Assembly (NCBI RefSeq): GCF_003217255.1
Contig: NZ_QJTE01000001.1
Location: 434,001-498,000, forward strand
Direction of reading: 5' to 3'
Length of the DNA: 64,000 bases
Source of the DNA: Pseudoroseicyclus aestuarii
GTDB lineage: Bacteria > Pseudomonadota > Alphaproteobacteria > Rhodobacterales > Rhodobacteraceae
The notes under the pieces were generated by a model. The model had not been told where the DNA came from and ran no database searches. It was given only the letters and a program-made list of their open reading frames with translations. A program made the translations under genes and the position numbers. Below are positions 29,409 to 37,355 of the stretch, piece after piece; within the stretch, counting starts at the first letter, position 1, and each line of letters opens with the position of its first letter.

Positions 29409-30299
29409 ATGCGTATCTTTTTCACCGGCGGCAGCGGCAAGGCCGGACGTCACGCGATCCAGTACCTGCTTGAGCAGGGGCACCGCGTCACCAATGCGGA
29501 TCTGGCGCCGTTGAACAATCCGAAGGTCCACGACCTGAAGGTCGACCTGACCGACAGCGGACAGGTCTTCAACGCGATGCAGGCCTGGGACGGCATGGAC
29601 GAGCTGGAGCCGGGCGCGGCCCAGCCGAAGTACGACGCCGTCGTGCACTTTGCCGCGATCCCGGCGATCCTGATCCGTCCCGACAACGAGACCTATCGCA
29701 TCAACGTCCTCTCGACCTACAATGTCATGGACGCGGCTGCGAAGCTCGGCATCCGCAAGGTGATCTTCGCCAGCTCCGAGACCACCTATGGCGTGTGCTT
29801 CGCGCAGGGCGAGGTGAAGCCGGAGTATGTGCCCGTCGACGAGGAGCATCCGACCGTGCCGCAGGACAGCTACGCCATGTCCAAGGTGGTGAACGAGGCG
29901 ACGGGCCGCAGCTTTCAGGCGCGCACCGGCTTCGACATCTACGGTCTGCGGATCAACAATGTCATCGAGCCCGACGAATACGAGAAAAATTTCCCCGCCT
30001 TTATGGAGGATCCCTCGCTTCGCCGTCGCAACATCTTCGCCTATATCGACGCGCGCGATCTGGGCCAGATGGTGCAGAAGTGCCTCGAGACCGACGGGCT
30101 GGGCTACGAGGTCTTCAACGTCTCGAACGACGACATGTCGGTCGGCATCACCACCAAAGAGGTGATGGAGCGCTTCTACAAGGGCGTTCCGCAAAAGCGC
30201 GAGATGGGCGAGACCGAGACCTTCTACGCCAATGACAAGGCCAAGCGGATGGTCGGTTTTCAGCCCCAGCACGGCTGGCGCGACGTGCTGAAGGCCTAG
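29409..30299 (+). CDS. NAD-dependent epimerase/dehydratase family protein
   Basis: A 296-residue extended short-chain dehydrogenase. It has the Rossmann motif FFTGGSGKAGRH (4-15), HFAAIPA, active-site serines in IFASSETTYG and the catalytic YxxxK in DSYAMSKVV. It probably acts on a nucleotide sugar or a uronate-type substrate; related single-domain proteins include uronate dehydrogenases. The ATG has GGGAGG eight bases upstream. No other sugar-nucleotide genes are adjacent, so its pathway is undetermined. Confidence 0.85.
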   Translation: MRIFFTGGSGKAGRHAIQYLLEQGHRVTNADLAPLNNPKVHDLKVDLTDSGQVFNAMQAWDGMDELEPGAAQPKYDAVVHFAAIPAILIRPDNETYRINVLSTYNVMDAAAKLGIRKVIFASSETTYGVCFAQGEVKPEYVPVDEEHPTVPQDSYAMSKVVNEATGRSFQARTGFDIYGLRINNVIEPDEYEKNFPAFMEDPSLRRRNIFAYIDARDLGQMVQKCLETDGLGYEVFNVSNDDMSVGITTKEVMERFYKGVPQKREMGETETFYANDKAKRMVGFQPQHGWRDVLKA

Positions 30300-30402
30300 G
30301 CCGGCAGGACCGGCAGGCGGACAGACGCCGAGGGCAGGCTTGCCCCCGGCTTTTGCGCTGCTGTATCAGGGGCGCGATTTACCAAGACGGGCGGAGACGG
30401 CG

Positions 30403-31665
30403 ATGCGGCGCGTAGTTGTGACAGGGCTGGGACTGGTGACACCTCTGGGCGATGGCGTCGAGACCAGCTGGTCCCGCCTGCTCGAGGGGCGGTCCGGGGC
30501 AGGGAAGATCACGCGTTTCGACGCGAGCGGCCTTGCCACGGACTACGCCTGCGAGGTGCCGCTGGGCGATGGCTCGGACGGGACCTTCGACGCGAACCGC
30601 TACATGCAGCCGAAAGAGCGTCGGAAGGTCGACGACTTCATCCTCTACGGCCTTGCTGCCGCGCAGCAGGCGGTCGAGGATGCGGGCTGGATGCCCGAGG
30701 ATGTCGAGGCGCAGGAACGCACCGGCGTGATGATCGGCTCCGGCATCGGCGGGCTGAATTCCATCGCCGAGACGGCGCTGCTGATCAAGGAGAAGGGGCC
30801 GCGCCGCGTCTCTCCCTTCTTCATCCCCGGCGCGCTGATCAACCTGATCTCGGGGCAGGTCAGCATCCGCTACGGCTTCAAGGGGCCGAACCATTCGGTC
30901 GTCACCGCCTGTTCCACCGGCGCCCATGCCATCGGCGACGCGACGCGGCTGATCAAGTACGGCGCGGCGGATGTCATGGTCGCCGGCGGCGCCGAGGCCG
31001 CGATCTGCGAGATCGGCATCGCCGGTTTCAACGCCTGCAAGGCCCTTTCCACCAAGTGGAGCGACGAGCCGCAGCGCGCCAGCCGCCCCTATGACGCGAA
31101 CCGCGACGGCTTCGTCATGGGCGAGGGCGCCGGGATGGTCGTGCTCGAGGAGTACGAGCATGCCAAGGCCCGCGGCGCCACGATCTACGGCGAGGTGCTG
31201 GGCTACGGCATGTCGGGCGACGCCTACCACATCACCGCCCCGTCTGAGACTGGCGACGGTGCCGAGCGCGCGATGCGCGCCGCGCTCAAGGACGCCGGGA
31301 TCGAGCCGGGGGCCGTGGACTACGTCAACGCCCATGGCACCTCGACCATGGCCGACACGATCGAGCTGGCCGCGGTGGAGCGGATGCTGGGTGATGCCGC
31401 CGGGCGGGCCACCATGTCCTCGACCAAGTCGATGACCGGGCACCTTCTGGGCGCCGCCGGTGCCATCGAGGCCGTCTTCTCGATCCTCGCGCTGCGCGAT
31501 CAGGTCGCCCCGCCGACCATCAACCTCGAGGATCAGGCCGTCGAGACGGCGCTCGACCTCGCCCCCAACGTGAAGCGAGAGCGCGAGATCAACGTCGCCA
31601 TGTCCAACAGCTTCGGCTTCGGGGGCACCAACGCCAGCCTCGTGCTGGGCAAGGCGCCCGCCTGA
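30403..31665 (+). CDS. fabF: Beta-ketoacyl-ACP synthase II
   Basis: A 420-residue condensing enzyme that elongates acyl-ACP with malonyl-ACP in fatty-acid synthesis. The catalytic triad is visible: C170 in VTACSTGAHA, H311 in NAHGTSTMAD and H347 in SMTGHLLGAAG. The start is ATG with GGAG upstream (MRRVVVTGLG), 21 codons inside the longer frame. The stop and the mltG start share bases (TGATG), the conserved alphaproteobacterial fabF-mltG pair. The acyl-carrier-protein gene that often precedes fabF is not in the window. Confidence 0.96.
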   Translation: MRRVVVTGLGLVTPLGDGVETSWSRLLEGRSGAGKITRFDASGLATDYACEVPLGDGSDGTFDANRYMQPKERRKVDDFILYGLAAAQQAVEDAGWMPEDVEAQERTGVMIGSGIGGLNSIAETALLIKEKGPRRVSPFFIPGALINLISGQVSIRYGFKGPNHSVVTACSTGAHAIGDATRLIKYGAADVMVAGGAEAAICEIGIAGFNACKALSTKWSDEPQRASRPYDANRDGFVMGEGAGMVVLEEYEHAKARGATIYGEVLGYGMSGDAYHITAPSETGDGAERAMRAALKDAGIEPGAVDYVNAHGTSTMADTIELAAVERMLGDAAGRATMSSTKSMTGHLLGAAGAIEAVFSILALRDQVAPPTINLEDQAVETALDLAPNVKREREINVAMSNSFGFGGTNASLVLGKAPA

Positions 31666-32825
31666 TGTGGCGTAACATCGCCTCCAACGCGCTGACCTTC
31701 CTGATCATCGGCCTCTTCCTTGCGGCCGGGGTCGTGGTCTGGGGCGCGCGGCAGTTCCGCGATCCCGGCCCGCTGGCCGCCGCGATCTGCCTGCAGGTCC
31801 CCTCGGGCGGCACCATGCGCGGCGTCAGCAGCGATCTGGCCGGGCAGGGGGCGATCACCTCCGGCACGATCTTCCGCATCGGCGCCGATTACGCCGACCT
31901 CTCGGGCCAGCTCAAGGCCGGCAGCTTCCTCGTGCCCGAGGGCGCGAGCATGGAGGAGATCCTCGGCATCGTCACCCGCGGCGGCCAGAGCACCTGCGGC
32001 ACCGAGGTCGTCTTCCGCGTCGGCGTCAACGCGCTTCAGGCCGAGGTGCGCGAGCTCGACCCCGCGACCGAGCGCTTCGAGGAAGTGGCCGAGTTCGACC
32101 CCGCCTCCGACGAGGCCCTGCCCGAGGAATACCTCTCGGTGCGCGAGGCCATCGATACCCGCTACCGCCTGGTGGTGGCCGAGGGCACGACAAGCTGGCA
32201 GATCGCGACCGCGCTGAACGCGCTGGATGTCCTCGAAGGCGAGGTCGCGGTGCCGGACGAAGGCATCCTCGCCCCCGGCAGCTACCCGGTGGAGCCGGGC
32301 ATGCAGGCCGGCGGCCTCATCGCGCAGATGGAGGATGCCCAGCAGGCCATCCTGCAGGAGGCCTGGGCCAACCGCGCCAGCGACCTGCCGATCCAGACCC
32401 CGGAAGAGGCGCTGGTCCTCGCCTCGATCATCGAGAAGGAGACAGGCATCGCCGAAGAGCGGCCCGAGGTCGCGAGCGTCTTCGTGAACCGCCTGAATTC
32501 CGGCATGCGGCTGCAGACCGACCCGACGGTGATCTACGGCATCACCGAAGGCGAGGGCGTGCTGGGGCGGGGCCTGCGGCAAAGCGAGCTTCGCGCCGCG
32601 ACGCCCTACAATACCTACGTGATCCTCGGCCTTCCGCCGACACCGATCGCCAACCCCGGCCGCGCCAGCATCGAGGCCGCGACCAACCCGGCCCAGACCG
32701 ACTACGTCTTCTTCGTCGCCGACGGCACGGGCGGTCATGCCTTCGCCGAGACGCTGCAGGAGCATAACGAGAACGTCGCCCGCTGGCGCGCCATCGAGGC
32801 CGAGCAGCAGTCGTCCGGAGAATGA
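31665..32825 (+). CDS. mltG: Endolytic murein transglycosylase MltG
   Basis: A 386-residue inner-membrane enzyme that cuts nascent glycan strands and sets their length. An N-terminal helix (ALTFLIIGLFLAAGVVVWGA) anchors it. A LysM-like region is followed by the YceG fold with active-site EALVLASIIEKETG, VFVNRLNSGMRLQTDPTVIYG and a C-terminal YNTYVILGLPPTPIANPG. All family motifs are present. It is coupled to fabF. An 8-base perfect hairpin follows the stop at 32842. Confidence 0.95.
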   Translation: MWRNIASNALTFLIIGLFLAAGVVVWGARQFRDPGPLAAAICLQVPSGGTMRGVSSDLAGQGAITSGTIFRIGADYADLSGQLKAGSFLVPEGASMEEILGIVTRGGQSTCGTEVVFRVGVNALQAEVRELDPATERFEEVAEFDPASDEALPEEYLSVREAIDTRYRLVVAEGTTSWQIATALNALDVLEGEVAVPDEGILAPGSYPVEPGMQAGGLIAQMEDAQQAILQEAWANRASDLPIQTPEEALVLASIIEKETGIAEERPEVASVFVNRLNSGMRLQTDPTVIYGITEGEGVLGRGLRQSELRAATPYNTYVILGLPPTPIANPGRASIEAATNPAQTDYVFFVADGTGGHAFAETLQEHNENVARWRAIEAEQQSSGE

Positions 32826-32841
32826 AGATTTCGTAACCATG

Positions 32842-32860
32842 GCGGGCGCTTGGCGCCCGC
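32842..32860 (+). terminator. Hairpin after mltG
   Basis: GCGGGCGC-TTG-GCGCCCGC, an 8-base perfect stem 17 bases after the mltG stop. No clear U-tract follows (TCTTC), so termination would be partial or Rho-assisted. Confidence 0.55.
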
Positions 32861-32877
32861 TCTTCACGCGATCAACC

Positions 32878-32906
32878 TTGACTCTGCGTCCGCTATGACG
32901 TAAGGG
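32878..32906 (+). promoter_or_regulatory. Putative promoter before the GTA-like genes
   Basis: TTGACT at 32878-32883, a 17-base spacer, then TAAGGG as a weak -10. It would start transcription near 32913, immediately before the double hairpin described next. Confidence 0.35.
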
Positions 32907-32911
32907 TAAAG

Positions 32912-32966
32912 CCAAGCTGAGACAGCTGGGCAAGCGGCCCGGGGACCTTCCCCGAGGCCGCTTTTT
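32912..32966 (+). ncRNA. Candidate short RNA or attenuator with two hairpins
   Basis: From the putative start, a hairpin CCAAGCTG-AGA-CAGCTGGG (one A-G mismatch) is followed by a strong intrinsic terminator: GCGGCC, C, GGGG, loop ACCTT, CCCC, GA, GGCCGC, then five Ts at 32962-32966. A promoter-like sequence lies just upstream and a gene 69 bases downstream. It could be a 55-base small RNA, or a leader that stops transcription before the GTA-like genes. Only the terminator part is well supported. Confidence 0.4.
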
Positions 32967-33034
32967 CGCGTTCGGACCATATCCCCATCGCGATCATGGA
33001 CCCGGCTGCCGGCGATACCCGAGCAGGAGGCAGC

Positions 33035-33367
33035 ATGGACGACAGAACCGGTCAGGGGCAGGAGGCCGCGGCGCGCGCCAAGGAAGTGGAGGATGCACGT
33101 GCGCTGCTGCTCTCGGTGCGCTCCACCGTCGCCGATCTTCTGGCGGCGGTGGCAGCGGGCGAGGCGGGCGCGCTTGGCGCCCTCGTGCAGAAGCAGGGAG
33201 AGCTGGAAAGCGCCCTGAAGCGTCTTTTCGAAACGGAGGGGAAATACAATGACTGGATCGGCAAGCAGACGGGACGCGGACGGGACGGGGACATCGATCT
33301 CGCCGCCGTCAGACACCAGATCGGGTGCCGCCTGGCTCGCCTCCGCGCCTGCTGCCGCGAGGGATGA
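33035..33367 (+). CDS. GTA-like gp1 (small terminase-like protein)
   Basis: A 110-residue, mostly helical protein rich in Ala and Arg, with a coiled coil at about 12-70 (AREKEVEDARALLL-like, then VQKQGELESALKRLF) and a C-terminal IGCRLARLRACC. AGGAGG lies four bases before the ATG. Its position directly before the terminase gene matches orfg1 of the Rhodobacter gene transfer agent, reported as a small-terminase-like protein. Assignment rests mainly on position, size and helicity. It overlaps the next gene by 119 bases in another frame, which is unusually long. Confidence 0.65.
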   Translation: MDDRTGQGQEAAARAKEVEDARALLLSVRSTVADLLAAVAAGEAGALGALVQKQGELESALKRLFETEGKYNDWIGKQTGRGRDGDIDLAAVRHQIGCRLARLRACCREG

Positions 33368-34658
33368 GTTCCTCGCGGGGCTGACGGAGGCGGAACTGCA
33401 CGGGCTGCCCTGGCTCTTCGACTTCTGGGCCCTCGACCACCAGCTCCCGCCCGAGGGCGACTGGCGCGCCTGGGTGATCCTCGGCGGGCGCGGCGCCGGC
33501 AAGACCCGCGCCGGCGCCGAATGGGTGCGCAGCAGGGTCGAAGGCGCCGGCCCGATGGACGCGGGCGAGGCGCGGCGCGTGGCTCTCGTGGGCGAGACGC
33601 TGGACCAGGCGCGCGAGGTCATGGTCTTCGGCGAAAGCGGCATCCTCGCCTGCTCGCCCCCCGACCGGCGGCCCACCTGGATCGCCGGACGGCGGATGCT
33701 GGTCTGGCCGAACGGGGCGACGGCGCAGGTCTTCTCCGCCCATGATCCCGATGCCCTGCGCGGGCCGCAGTTCGACGCCGTCTGGGCCGATGAGCTGGCC
33801 AAGTGGAAGCAGGGGCAGGAGGCCTGGGACATGCTGGAATTCGGCCTGCGCCTCGGGGACCGCCCGCGCGCCTGCGTCACCACCACGCCGCGCAACGTCG
33901 CCGTCCTCAAGGACCTGCTGGAGCGCGAGGGCACGGTGCGCACCCATGCCCCGACCAGCGCCAATCGCGCCTACCTGGCCGACAGCTTCCTCGAGGCGGT
34001 GCAGCGCCGCTACGCCGGCACAAGGCAGGGCCGGCAGGAGCTCGACGGTGTGCTGCTGGCCGATGCCGAGGGCGCGCTCTGGCCGAGCGCCCTCCTTGAG
34101 GGCTGCGGCATCGACCGTGCGCCCGATCTCGACCGCATCGTCGTGGCGGTGGATCCGCCGGCCAGCGGCCACAAGGGCTCCGACGATTGCGGCATCGTCG
34201 TCGCGGGCGCGGTCACCAAGGGCCCGCCCGAGACATGGCGCGCCTATGTGCTCGAGGATGCGACGGTCTCGGCGGCCTCGCCGCAGGCCTGGGCCCGCGC
34301 CGCCCTCGCCGCGCTCGAACGCCACGGCGGCGAGCGTCTCGTGGCCGAGGTGAACCAGGGCGGCGCCATGGTCGAGGCGGTGATCCGGCAGATCGACCCG
34401 CTCGTGCCCTTCAAGCCGCTGCGCGCCACCCGCGGCAAGGTCCTGCGGGCCGAGCCCGTCGCCGCCCTCTACGAGCAGGGGCGCGTGCGCCACCTGCGCG
34501 GCCTCTCGGCGCTCGAGGACCAGATGGGCCAGATGAGCCTGCGCGGCTTCGACGGGCCGGGCTCCCCCGACAGGGTCGATGCCCTCGTCTGGGCCCTGCA
34601 CGAGCTGATGATAGAGCCCGCGCGCAGCTGGCGCCGTCCGCGCCTGCGCGTCCTCTAA
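33249..34658 (+). CDS. GTA/phage terminase large subunit
   Basis: A 469-residue DNA-packaging motor protein. The ATPase domain has Walker A GGRGAGKTRAGAEW (79-92) and Walker B FDAVWADELAKW with DE at 181-182. The nuclease domain begins with VVAVDPPASGHKGSDD and has later acidic residues (AEVNQGG, DRVDALVWAL). WLFDFWALDHQLPP at the start resembles Rhodobacterales GTA gp2. All motifs look intact. The 5' 119 bases overlap gp1, and no other ATG lies in frame before the conserved part, so 33249 is kept. The portal, protease and capsid genes expected next are missing; instead the ilvBH operon converges on it. Confidence 0.88.
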   Translation: MTGSASRRDADGTGTSISPPSDTRSGAAWLASAPAAARDEFLAGLTEAELHGLPWLFDFWALDHQLPPEGDWRAWVILGGRGAGKTRAGAEWVRSRVEGAGPMDAGEARRVALVGETLDQAREVMVFGESGILACSPPDRRPTWIAGRRMLVWPNGATAQVFSAHDPDALRGPQFDAVWADELAKWKQGQEAWDMLEFGLRLGDRPRACVTTTPRNVAVLKDLLEREGTVRTHAPTSANRAYLADSFLEAVQRRYAGTRQGRQELDGVLLADAEGALWPSALLEGCGIDRAPDLDRIVVAVDPPASGHKGSDDCGIVVAGAVTKGPPETWRAYVLEDATVSAASPQAWARAALAALERHGGERLVAEVNQGGAMVEAVIRQIDPLVPFKPLRATRGKVLRAEPVAALYEQGRVRHLRGLSALEDQMGQMSLRGFDGPGSPDRVDALVWALHELMIEPARSWRRPRLRVL

Positions 34659-34663
34659 GCAGA

Positions 34664-34693
34664 AGGGCCGGCTCCTTTCCGGCGCCGGCCCCT
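34664..34693 (+). terminator. Hairpin after terminase gene
   Basis: AGGGCCGGC / GCCGGCCCCT stem with a CT-rich loop, six bases after the terminase stop, leading straight into recurring element copy C. No U-tract. Confidence 0.5.
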
Positions 34694-34744
34694 TCATGTT
34701 TCTGGAAATACTCCGGGGGTCCGGGGGCTGGCCCCCGGTCCCGC
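34687..34744 (+). repeat. Recurring post-stop element, copy C
   Basis: GGCCCCTTCATGTTTCTGGA then AATACTCCGGGGGTC, then the hairpin GGGGGCTGGCCCCC. It is nearly identical to copies A and B and lies in the same orientation after its upstream gene. It ends just before the convergent ilvH stop. Confidence 0.7.
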
Positions 34745-34748
34745 TACT

Positions 34749-35312
34749 TCAGCCGGCGCTGCCGCGCGACAGCGCCGCGACCCCGGTCCGCGCCATCTCG
34801 GTCAGCCCCAGCGGCCGCATCAGCTCGGCAAAGGCATCGACCTTGTCGCTGGTGCCGGTGATCTCGAAGATGAAGCTCTCGAGCGTCGTGTCGACCACGC
34901 TGGCGCGAAAGATATCGGCCAGCCGCAGTGCCTCGACCCGCGCCTCGCCCTGGCCCTCGACCTTGAAGAGCGCGAGCTCGCGCTCCACGCTGCGTCCCTC
35001 GACGGTCAGGTCGTGCACCTCGTGCACGGGCACGATGCGTCCCAGCTGCGCCTTGATCTGCTCGATCACCTGCGGCGTGCCGGTGGTGACGATGGTGATG
35101 CGGCTGGTATGGCCGGTGTGGTCCACCTCGGCCACGGTCAGGCTCTCGATGTTGTAGCCGCGCCCGGAGAAAAGGCCGATCACCCGCGCCAGCACGCCCG
35201 GCTCGTTCTCGACCATCACGGCCAGCGTGTGCCGCTCTTCCACGTCCGAGAAGGTGGAGCGCAGGTTGTAGGCGGAATGGCTCGTGGAGCCCTGTTCGAT
35301 GTTCAGCGCCAT
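34749..35312 (-). CDS. ilvH: Acetolactate synthase small (regulatory) subunit
   Basis: A 187-residue regulatory subunit. The N-terminal ACT domain is seen in HTLAVMVENEPGVLARVIGLFSGRGYNIESL (read as two stretches around residues 28-60), which binds valine for feedback inhibition. The C-terminal domain follows from about 85. Length is slightly above E. coli IlvH (163). It starts 12 bases after ilvB, whose stop overlaps the AAGGAG ribosome site of ilvH. Confidence 0.95.
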   Translation of the reverse strand: MALNIEQGSTSHSAYNLRSTFSDVEERHTLAVMVENEPGVLARVIGLFSGRGYNIESLTVAEVDHTGHTSRITIVTTGTPQVIEQIKAQLGRIVPVHEVHDLTVEGRSVERELALFKVEGQGEARVEALRLADIFRASVVDTTLESFIFEITGTSDKVDAFAELMRPLGLTEMARTGVAALSRGSAG

Positions 35313-35324
35313 GACCTCGTCTCC

Positions 35325-37076
35325 TTACACCAGCACCGCGCCGCCGGCCTCGATGGCCTGCTCGGTCGCCGCTTCGCCCATTAGCATCTCGTTATGCGCC
35401 TTGCCCGACGGGATCATCGGGAAGCAGTTCTCGTGCTTCTCGACGAGGCAGTCGAAGACCACCGGCCCGTCGTGATCCAGCATCTCCTGGATCGCCTCGT
35501 CCAGCTTGTCCGGATCGCTGCACTGGATGCCCTTGGCGCCGAAGGCCTCGGCCAGCTTGACGAAATCGGGCAGCGCCTCTGACCAGCTTTGCGAGTAGCG
35601 CTCGCCGTGCAGAAGCTGCTGCCATTGCCGCACCATGCCCAGCCGCTCGTTGTTGAGGATGAACTGCTTGACCGGCAGGCGATACTGCGCCGCCGTCCCC
35701 AGTTCCTGCATGTTCATCAGCCAGGAGGCCTCGCCCGCGACGTTGATGACCGTCGCGCCGGGATGCGCCACCTGCACCCCGATCGAGGCCGGGAAGCCGT
35801 AGCCCATGGTCCCGAGCCCGCCGGAGGTCATCCAGCGGTTCGGCGCCTCGAAGCCGAGGAACTGCGCCGCCCACATCTGGTGCTGGCCGACCTCGGTCGT
35901 GATGTAGCGGTCCTGCCCCTTGGTCAGCGCCTCGAGCCGCTGCAGCGCGTATTGCGGCTTGATCACGGTCTCCGAGCCCTTGTAGCGCAGGCAGTCCTGC
36001 GCCCGCCAGGCGTCGATCTGCGCGTGCCAGCGGCTCATCGCGGCGCGGTCGGTCTTCGACCCGCGCGCCTCCCAGGCCTCCAGCAGGTCGGTCAGCACGC
36101 TGGCGCAATCGCCAAGGATCGGGATGTCGACCGGGATCACCTTGTTGATCGAGGAGGCGTCGATATCGATATGCGCCTTGATCGACTGCGGCGAGAAGGC
36201 GTCGGTGCGGCCGGTGATCCGGTCGTCGAAGCGGGCGCCGACGCAGATCAGCAGATCGCAGCCGTGCATCGCCATGTTCGCCTCGTAAAGCCCGTGCATC
36301 CCCAGCATGCCCAGCCAGCGCTCGCCCGAGGCGGGGTAGGCGCCGAGGCCCATCAGCGAGGAGGTGATCGGGATGCCGGTCTTGGCCACAAGATCGCGCA
36401 GCAGGCGGCTCGCCTCGGGGCCCGCGTTGATCACGCCGCCCCCGGTATAGAGGACCGGCCGCTCCGCCGTCTCGATCGCCTGCGCCAGCGCAGCGATGAC
36501 CGCCGGATCGCCCTTGGTGCCGGGCTGGTAGCGGCTGCGGATCGCCTCGGGCGCGGTATAGGTGCCGGTGGCGAACTGCACGTCCTTGGGCACGTCGATC
36601 AGCACCGGGCCGGGACGGCCCGAGCGGGCGACATGGAAGCCCTCGTGCAGGGTGCGGGACAGCGCGTCGGTGTCCTTCACCAGCCAGTTATGCTTGGTGC
36701 AGGGGCGGGTGATGCCGACGGTATCGGCCTCCTGGAAGCCGTCGGTGCCGATCAGGAAGGTCGGAACCTGCCCCGAGATGACGAGGATCGGGATCGAATC
36801 CATCAGCGCATCGGTCAGCCCGGTGACCGCATTGGTCGCGCCGGGGCCCGAGGTGACGATGGCCACGCCGACGCGCCCGGTAGAACGGGCATAGCCCTCG
36901 GCGGCATGGATCGCCGCCTGCTCGTGCCGGACGAGGATGTGCTTGATCCCGCTTTGCTGGAACAACTCGTCATAGATCGGAAGGACGGCGCCACCGGGAT
37001 AGCCGAATACCGTGTCCACGCCCTGATCCGTCAGTGCCTGGATCACCATCCTTGCGCCGGTCATCGCCTGGGTCAT
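35325..37076 (-). CDS. ilvB: Acetolactate synthase large (catalytic) subunit
   Basis: A 583-residue ThDP-dependent enzyme that condenses pyruvate to acetolactate (or acetohydroxybutyrate) at the head of Ile/Val/Leu synthesis. It has the catalytic Glu in LVRHEQAAIHAAEGYAR, the ThDP/Mg motif around INVAGEASWLMNMQELGTA and FAD-type middle domain. In INVAGEASW the family usually has GDGSF; here GEASW replaces the GDG aspartate, a common ALS variant. The start chosen is MTQAMTGARM because AAGGA lies eight bases before it; an ATG at 37115 is in frame but lacks one. Expression is probably set by the attenuator at 37130-37252. Confidence 0.94.
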   Translation of the reverse strand: MTQAMTGARMVIQALTDQGVDTVFGYPGGAVLPIYDELFQQSGIKHILVRHEQAAIHAAEGYARSTGRVGVAIVTSGPGATNAVTGLTDALMDSIPILVISGQVPTFLIGTDGFQEADTVGITRPCTKHNWLVKDTDALSRTLHEGFHVARSGRPGPVLIDVPKDVQFATGTYTAPEAIRSRYQPGTKGDPAVIAALAQAIETAERPVLYTGGGVINAGPEASRLLRDLVAKTGIPITSSLMGLGAYPASGERWLGMLGMHGLYEANMAMHGCDLLICVGARFDDRITGRTDAFSPQSIKAHIDIDASSINKVIPVDIPILGDCASVLTDLLEAWEARGSKTDRAAMSRWHAQIDAWRAQDCLRYKGSETVIKPQYALQRLEALTKGQDRYITTEVGQHQMWAAQFLGFEAPNRWMTSGGLGTMGYGFPASIGVQVAHPGATVINVAGEASWLMNMQELGTAAQYRLPVKQFILNNERLGMVRQWQQLLHGERYSQSWSEALPDFVKLAEAFGAKGIQCSDPDKLDEAIQEMLDHDGPVVFDCLVEKHENCFPMIPSGKAHNEMLMGEAATEQAIEAGGAVLV

Positions 37077-37129
37077 CGCCTGTGTCCTTCGGTTGCCTGT
37101 CGCGTGCTGTGTCATGAGAGGGGGGGACG

Positions 37130-37156
37130 AAAAAGCCCCCGGCGGGGACCGGGGGC
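37130..37156 (-). terminator. Attenuator terminator before ilvB
   Basis: On the minus strand GCCCCCGG-TCCCCG-CCGGGGGC is followed by TTTTT, an intrinsic terminator before the ilvB start. The bases just upstream (CCCATGCGCCC, plus-strand 37153-37163) overlap the stem's left arm and can pair instead with GGGCGCATGGG (37191-37201) in the leader ORF: 11 base pairs, perfect. This is the competing antiterminator. Confidence 0.85.
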
Positions 37157-37183
37157 GCATGGGAGACCGTCATGGTCCTGCCG

Positions 37184-37252
37184 TTACCGGCCCATGCGCC
37201 CTTCTTCCACAAGTACGAGGTGCTCTTGCATCCGCGTATCGCCCCTATTCAT
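37184..37252 (-). CDS. ilv leader peptide
   Basis: A short minus-strand ORF with two in-frame ATGs (37252 and 37231). The longer form has 22 residues, the shorter MQEHLVLVEEGRMGR has 15. The run Leu-Val-Leu-Val is the control region for branched-chain aminoacyl-tRNA supply. The segment GGGCGCATGGG that forms the antiterminator lies in the last codons, so a ribosome that finishes the leader blocks it and allows termination, while a ribosome stalled at the Leu/Val codons leaves it free. The shorter form has AGGGG about ten bases upstream; the true start is uncertain. Confidence 0.75.
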   Translation of the reverse strand: MNRGDTRMQEHLVLVEEGRMGR

Positions 37253-37355
37253 CCTGCTTGCGGATTAAGCATGGGGGCGCGGCGGGGTCAACAGGCTGCG
37301 CCGATAAAGTGTCGCGAAAGACGCTCTGGGCGTAACATTATTTTGTGCGGGCCGC

